From NCBI GenBank assembly GCA_028281075.1, contig JANQKO010000154.1, positions 1 to 9,887 of the forward strand: a stretch of 9,887 bases of DNA, read 5' to 3'. Below, piece by piece: positions 6,599 to 9,887 of this stretch. The position numbers were made by a program, and so were the translations under genes. This DNA comes from Alphaproteobacteria bacterium. Its GTDB lineage: Bacteria > Pseudomonadota > Alphaproteobacteria > GCA-2731375. Every line of letters starts with the position of its first letter. Position 1 is the first letter of the stretch. The notes below the pieces were generated by a model. The model was given only the letters and a program-made list of their open reading frames with translations, was not told the origin of the DNA and ran no database searches.

Positions 6599-6744
6599 GC
6601 GGAACCCGTACCCTGCCCTCGGCCGGGAACCTGTGGATCAACTCCGGTTTGCCGTGGAGACCGCCTTCCCGATATTCCCCAACAGCGACGCGAGCAACAC
6701 CGTTCGACCTCCGTGAACGGCGCCTAAAACACGATTGACGTTTC

Positions 6745-6758
6745 TGACTGGTTAGTCA
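6745..6758. promoter_or_regulatory. Palindrome TGACT-N4-AGTCA, candidate operator between pccA and the kinase gene
   Basis: TGACTGGTTAGTCA has perfect 5-base arms around a GGTT centre. It overlaps the pccA stop codon (6758-6756) at one end. On the minus strand its flank reads TTGACT (6759-6754), a possible -35 for the kinase unit, but no good -10 lies at the right spacing. Short palindromes of this shape are common operators of TetR-like repressors; the assignment here is inference. The rest of the 6583-6755 gap holds no gene or clear promoter that I can see beyond the ribosome site. Confidence 0.35.
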
Positions 6759-8723
6759 AGCAAACTCAAGAATGACCTGGTCGACCGCCAGGCTGTCGCC
6801 CTGGCCGACATGCACGGCGGCGATGGTCCCGTCTTGTTCCGCGCGCAGCACGTTCTCCATCTTCATCGCCTCGACCACGGCAAGTGCCTGGCCGGCCTCG
6901 ACGTTATCGCCCACGCCCACGTCGATCGAGACCACCAGGCCCGGCATCGGACAACGCAGGAACTTCGACAGATCGGGTGGTACCTTCACCGGCATGAGGC
7001 GCGCCAGCTCGGCGGCGCGCGGTGTGCGCACGGTGACGTCGAGCGTCACGCCGGCGTGAATCAGCCGATAGGCGTCGGGCCGCCGGTCCAGTTGCAGCGT
7101 CACCGCATCACCGCCGAACGAACCGCGCAGCAGCGGCTGGCCGGGCCGCCAGTCGCTGTGCAGTTCCACCGACCGGCCCGACAGGCGCAGTTCGAGCCGG
7201 TCGCCAGCCAGATCGGCGGCGACCTCGTGCTGGCCGCCGGCGATCCCGACCACCAGATCGACCGGTCCGGCCTGTCCTTGCACCACCGCCGCCTGGGCGG
7301 CGAGACGCAGGTGAACCAGCACGGCCGCCGCGGCCATCGCGTCACGAATGCCGTCGGTCAATTCGGCGTTCTCGAACCCGTCGGGGAACTCCTCGTCCAG
7401 GAACGCGGTCGTCAGGCGGCCCTCGCGAAAGCGCGGGTGCCGGACCAGCGCGTTCAGGAAGCTGACATTGTGGCTGATGCCACGGATGTAATAGGCGTCC
7501 AGCGCCTCCGACATGGCGGCGATCGCGGCGTTCCGGTCCGCGCCATGGGCGATCAGCTTGGCGATCATCGGATCGTAGAACATGGAGATCTCGGAGCCCT
7601 CAATGACCCCGGTGTCGACCCGTACGGCGTCGGTTTCCGCCGGCGCGGTCAGCCGCCGGAGGCGGCCGATCGACGGCATGAAGTTCCGCGTCGGGTCCTC
7701 GGCATAGACCCGCGCCTCGATCGCCCAGCCGTTCAAGGCCACGTCCGACTGCCCGATCGACAGCCGCTCGCCGGCCGCGACCCGGATCATCTGCTCGACC
7801 AGGTCGACACCGGTCACCATCTCGGTGACGGGATGCTCGACCTGGAGTCGCGTATTCATTTCAAGGAAATAGAAGTTCTTATTCCCATCGACAATGAACT
7901 CCACGGTGCCGGCCGAGCGATAGTCGACGGCCCTGGCCAGCGCGACGGCCTGTTCGCCCATGGCCTGGCGCGTACCGGGGTCGAGGAACGGGCTCGGCGC
8001 CTCCTCGATCACCTTCTGGTGCCGGCGCTGGATCGAGCATTCGCGCTCGCCCAGATAGAGGCAGGTGCCGTGCCCGTCCGCCAGCACCTGGATCTCGATA
8101 TGCCGCGGCTGCTCGATGAACTTCTCGACGAAGACGCGGTCGTCGGCGAAGCTCGACCGCGCCTCGTTCGCGGCCGAGACAAAGCCTTCCCGCGCCTGCG
8201 CCTCGTCATAGGCAATGCGCATGCCCTTGCCGCCGCCGCCGGCCGACGCCTTCAGCATCACCGGATAGCCGACCTCGGCCGCCACGGCCGCGGCCTCGTC
8301 GGCATCGGCGATCGCGGCCAGATGTCCCGGCACCATGTTGACGCCGGCGTCGCGGGCCAGCTTCTTGGATTCGATCTTGTCGCCCATGGCCGCGATGGCC
8401 TTCGGCCCGGGGCCGATGAAGGTCACGCCGGCGGCCGACAGGGCGTCGGCGAAGGCGCCGTTCTCGGACAGGAAGCCGTAGCCCGGATGCACCGCCTCGG
8501 CGCCGGTCCGCGCCACCGCCTCCAGGATCCGTTCGATGACCAGATAGCTCTCGGCCGCCGGCGCCGGCCCGATGGCGACCGCCTCGTCGGCCATCCGCGC
8601 ATGCAGCGCGCCGGCATCGGCCTCGGAATAGACGGCGACCGTACCGATGCCCATGCGCCGCGCCGTCCGGATCACCCTACAGGCAATCTCTCCCCGGTTT
8701 GCGATCAGTATTTTTTTGAACAT
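6756..8723 (-). CDS. pccA: Propionyl-CoA carboxylase, biotin-containing alpha subunit
   Basis: A 655-residue subunit that carboxylates its own biotin with ATP and bicarbonate; the beta subunit passes the CO2 to propionyl-CoA, giving methylmalonyl-CoA. The biotin carboxylase domain (1-450) starts MFKKILIANRGEIA and has HPGYGFLSEN (79-88), the ATP loop SAGGGGKG (160-167), GERECSIQRR (225-234), and the catalytic FLEMNTRLQVEHPVTE (286-301) including Arg292. A biotin-transfer (BT) region covers about 455-580. The biotinyl domain carries VVEAMKMEN with the biotinylated Lys621. VPGHLAAIADADEA, the BT region and the ending SLAVDQVILEF fit propionyl-CoA rather than methylcrotonyl-CoA or acetyl-CoA carboxylase. 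It starts 11 bases after the pccB stop, so pccB-pccA form an operon. The ribosome site is weak (GAG). The coding start contains a run of seven A's (codons 3-5). Confidence 0.93.
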   Translation of the reverse strand: MFKKILIANRGEIACRVIRTARRMGIGTVAVYSEADAGALHARMADEAVAIGPAPAAESYLVIERILEAVARTGAEAVHPGYGFLSENGAFADALSAAGVTFIGPGPKAIAAMGDKIESKKLARDAGVNMVPGHLAAIADADEAAAVAAEVGYPVMLKASAGGGGKGMRIAYDEAQAREGFVSAANEARSSFADDRVFVEKFIEQPRHIEIQVLADGHGTCLYLGERECSIQRRHQKVIEEAPSPFLDPGTRQAMGEQAVALARAVDYRSAGTVEFIVDGNKNFYFLEMNTRLQVEHPVTEMVTGVDLVEQMIRVAAGERLSIGQSDVALNGWAIEARVYAEDPTRNFMPSIGRLRRLTAPAETDAVRVDTGVIEGSEISMFYDPMIAKLIAHGADRNAAIAAMSEALDAYYIRGISHNVSFLNALVRHPRFREGRLTTAFLDEEFPDGFENAELTDGIRDAMAAAAVLVHLRLAAQAAVVQGQAGPVDLVVGIAGGQHEVAADLAGDRLELRLSGRSVELHSDWRPGQPLLRGSFGGDAVTLQLDRRPDAYRLIHAGVTLDVTVRTPRAAELARLMPVKVPPDLSKFLRCPMPGLVVSIDVGVGDNVEAGQALAVVEAMKMENVLRAEQDGTIAAVHVGQGDSLAVDQVILEFA

Positions 8724-8734
8724 AGGCTCGTTTC

Positions 8735-9887
<1,153 letters not shown>

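Noticed and set aside
3763..6738. Very long open frame (991 codons) on the plus strand
   Set aside because: It is antisense to the kinase and acyP genes and overlaps the lipB end. It shows no recognisable domain, and the opposite strand has complete HisKA and HATPase motifs.
6756..8723. Alternative call as methylcrotonyl-CoA or acetyl-CoA carboxylase alpha subunit
   Set aside because: The BT region, the ending and the adjoining PccB-type beta subunit fit propionyl-CoA carboxylase better.

Overview
The window is a GC-rich, gene-dense stretch of bacterial chromosome. The protein sequences, the alphaproteobacterial-type PAS kinase and the hybrid malic enzyme fit an alphaproteobacterium, probably near the Rhodospirillales; that placement is inference from sequence style. 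No phage, transposase, CRISPR array or defence gene is visible. Most of the window is conserved core metabolism.

Layout from left to right. At 1-146 (minus) is a fragment matching only the C-terminal end of FAD-linked oxidases (glycolate oxidase GlcD / D-lactate dehydrogenase type), with no room for the rest of the gene. Next comes a full-length hybrid malic enzyme with a phosphotransacetylase-like tail (247-2556, minus). A compact tRNA-Leu(GAG) unit follows, with a candidate promoter and an intrinsic terminator (2633-2801, minus), then an orphan 78-residue FliN/SpoA-domain protein (2841-3077, minus). lipB (octanoyltransferase) is the only plus-strand gene (about 3183-3857) and converges on acyP (acylphosphatase, 3876-4160, minus). 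acyP sits 10 bases after a soluble multi-sensor histidine kinase (4171-6582, minus) with PAS, GAF, PAS, PAS, HisKA and HATPase domains. After a 173-base gap come pccA (6756-8723, minus) and pccB (8735 to the right edge, minus, cut by the window), the two subunits of propionyl-CoA carboxylase.

How the genes relate. PccB and PccA form one carboxylase that turns propionyl-CoA into methylmalonyl-CoA, feeding the TCA cycle through succinyl-CoA. Malic enzyme draws C4 acids back to pyruvate with NAD(P)H. LipB starts lipoylation of the 2-oxoacid dehydrogenases. Together these sit around pyruvate, propionate and TCA metabolism, though no single operon unites them. The kinase and acylphosphatase probably form one transcription unit; no response regulator is next to them.

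The points most worth a second look are the orphan single-domain FliN-like protein, the kinase-acylphosphatase pairing, the truncated FAD oxidase relic, and a small perfect palindrome that overlaps the pccA stop codon. I do not see convincing evidence of a large undescribed system.
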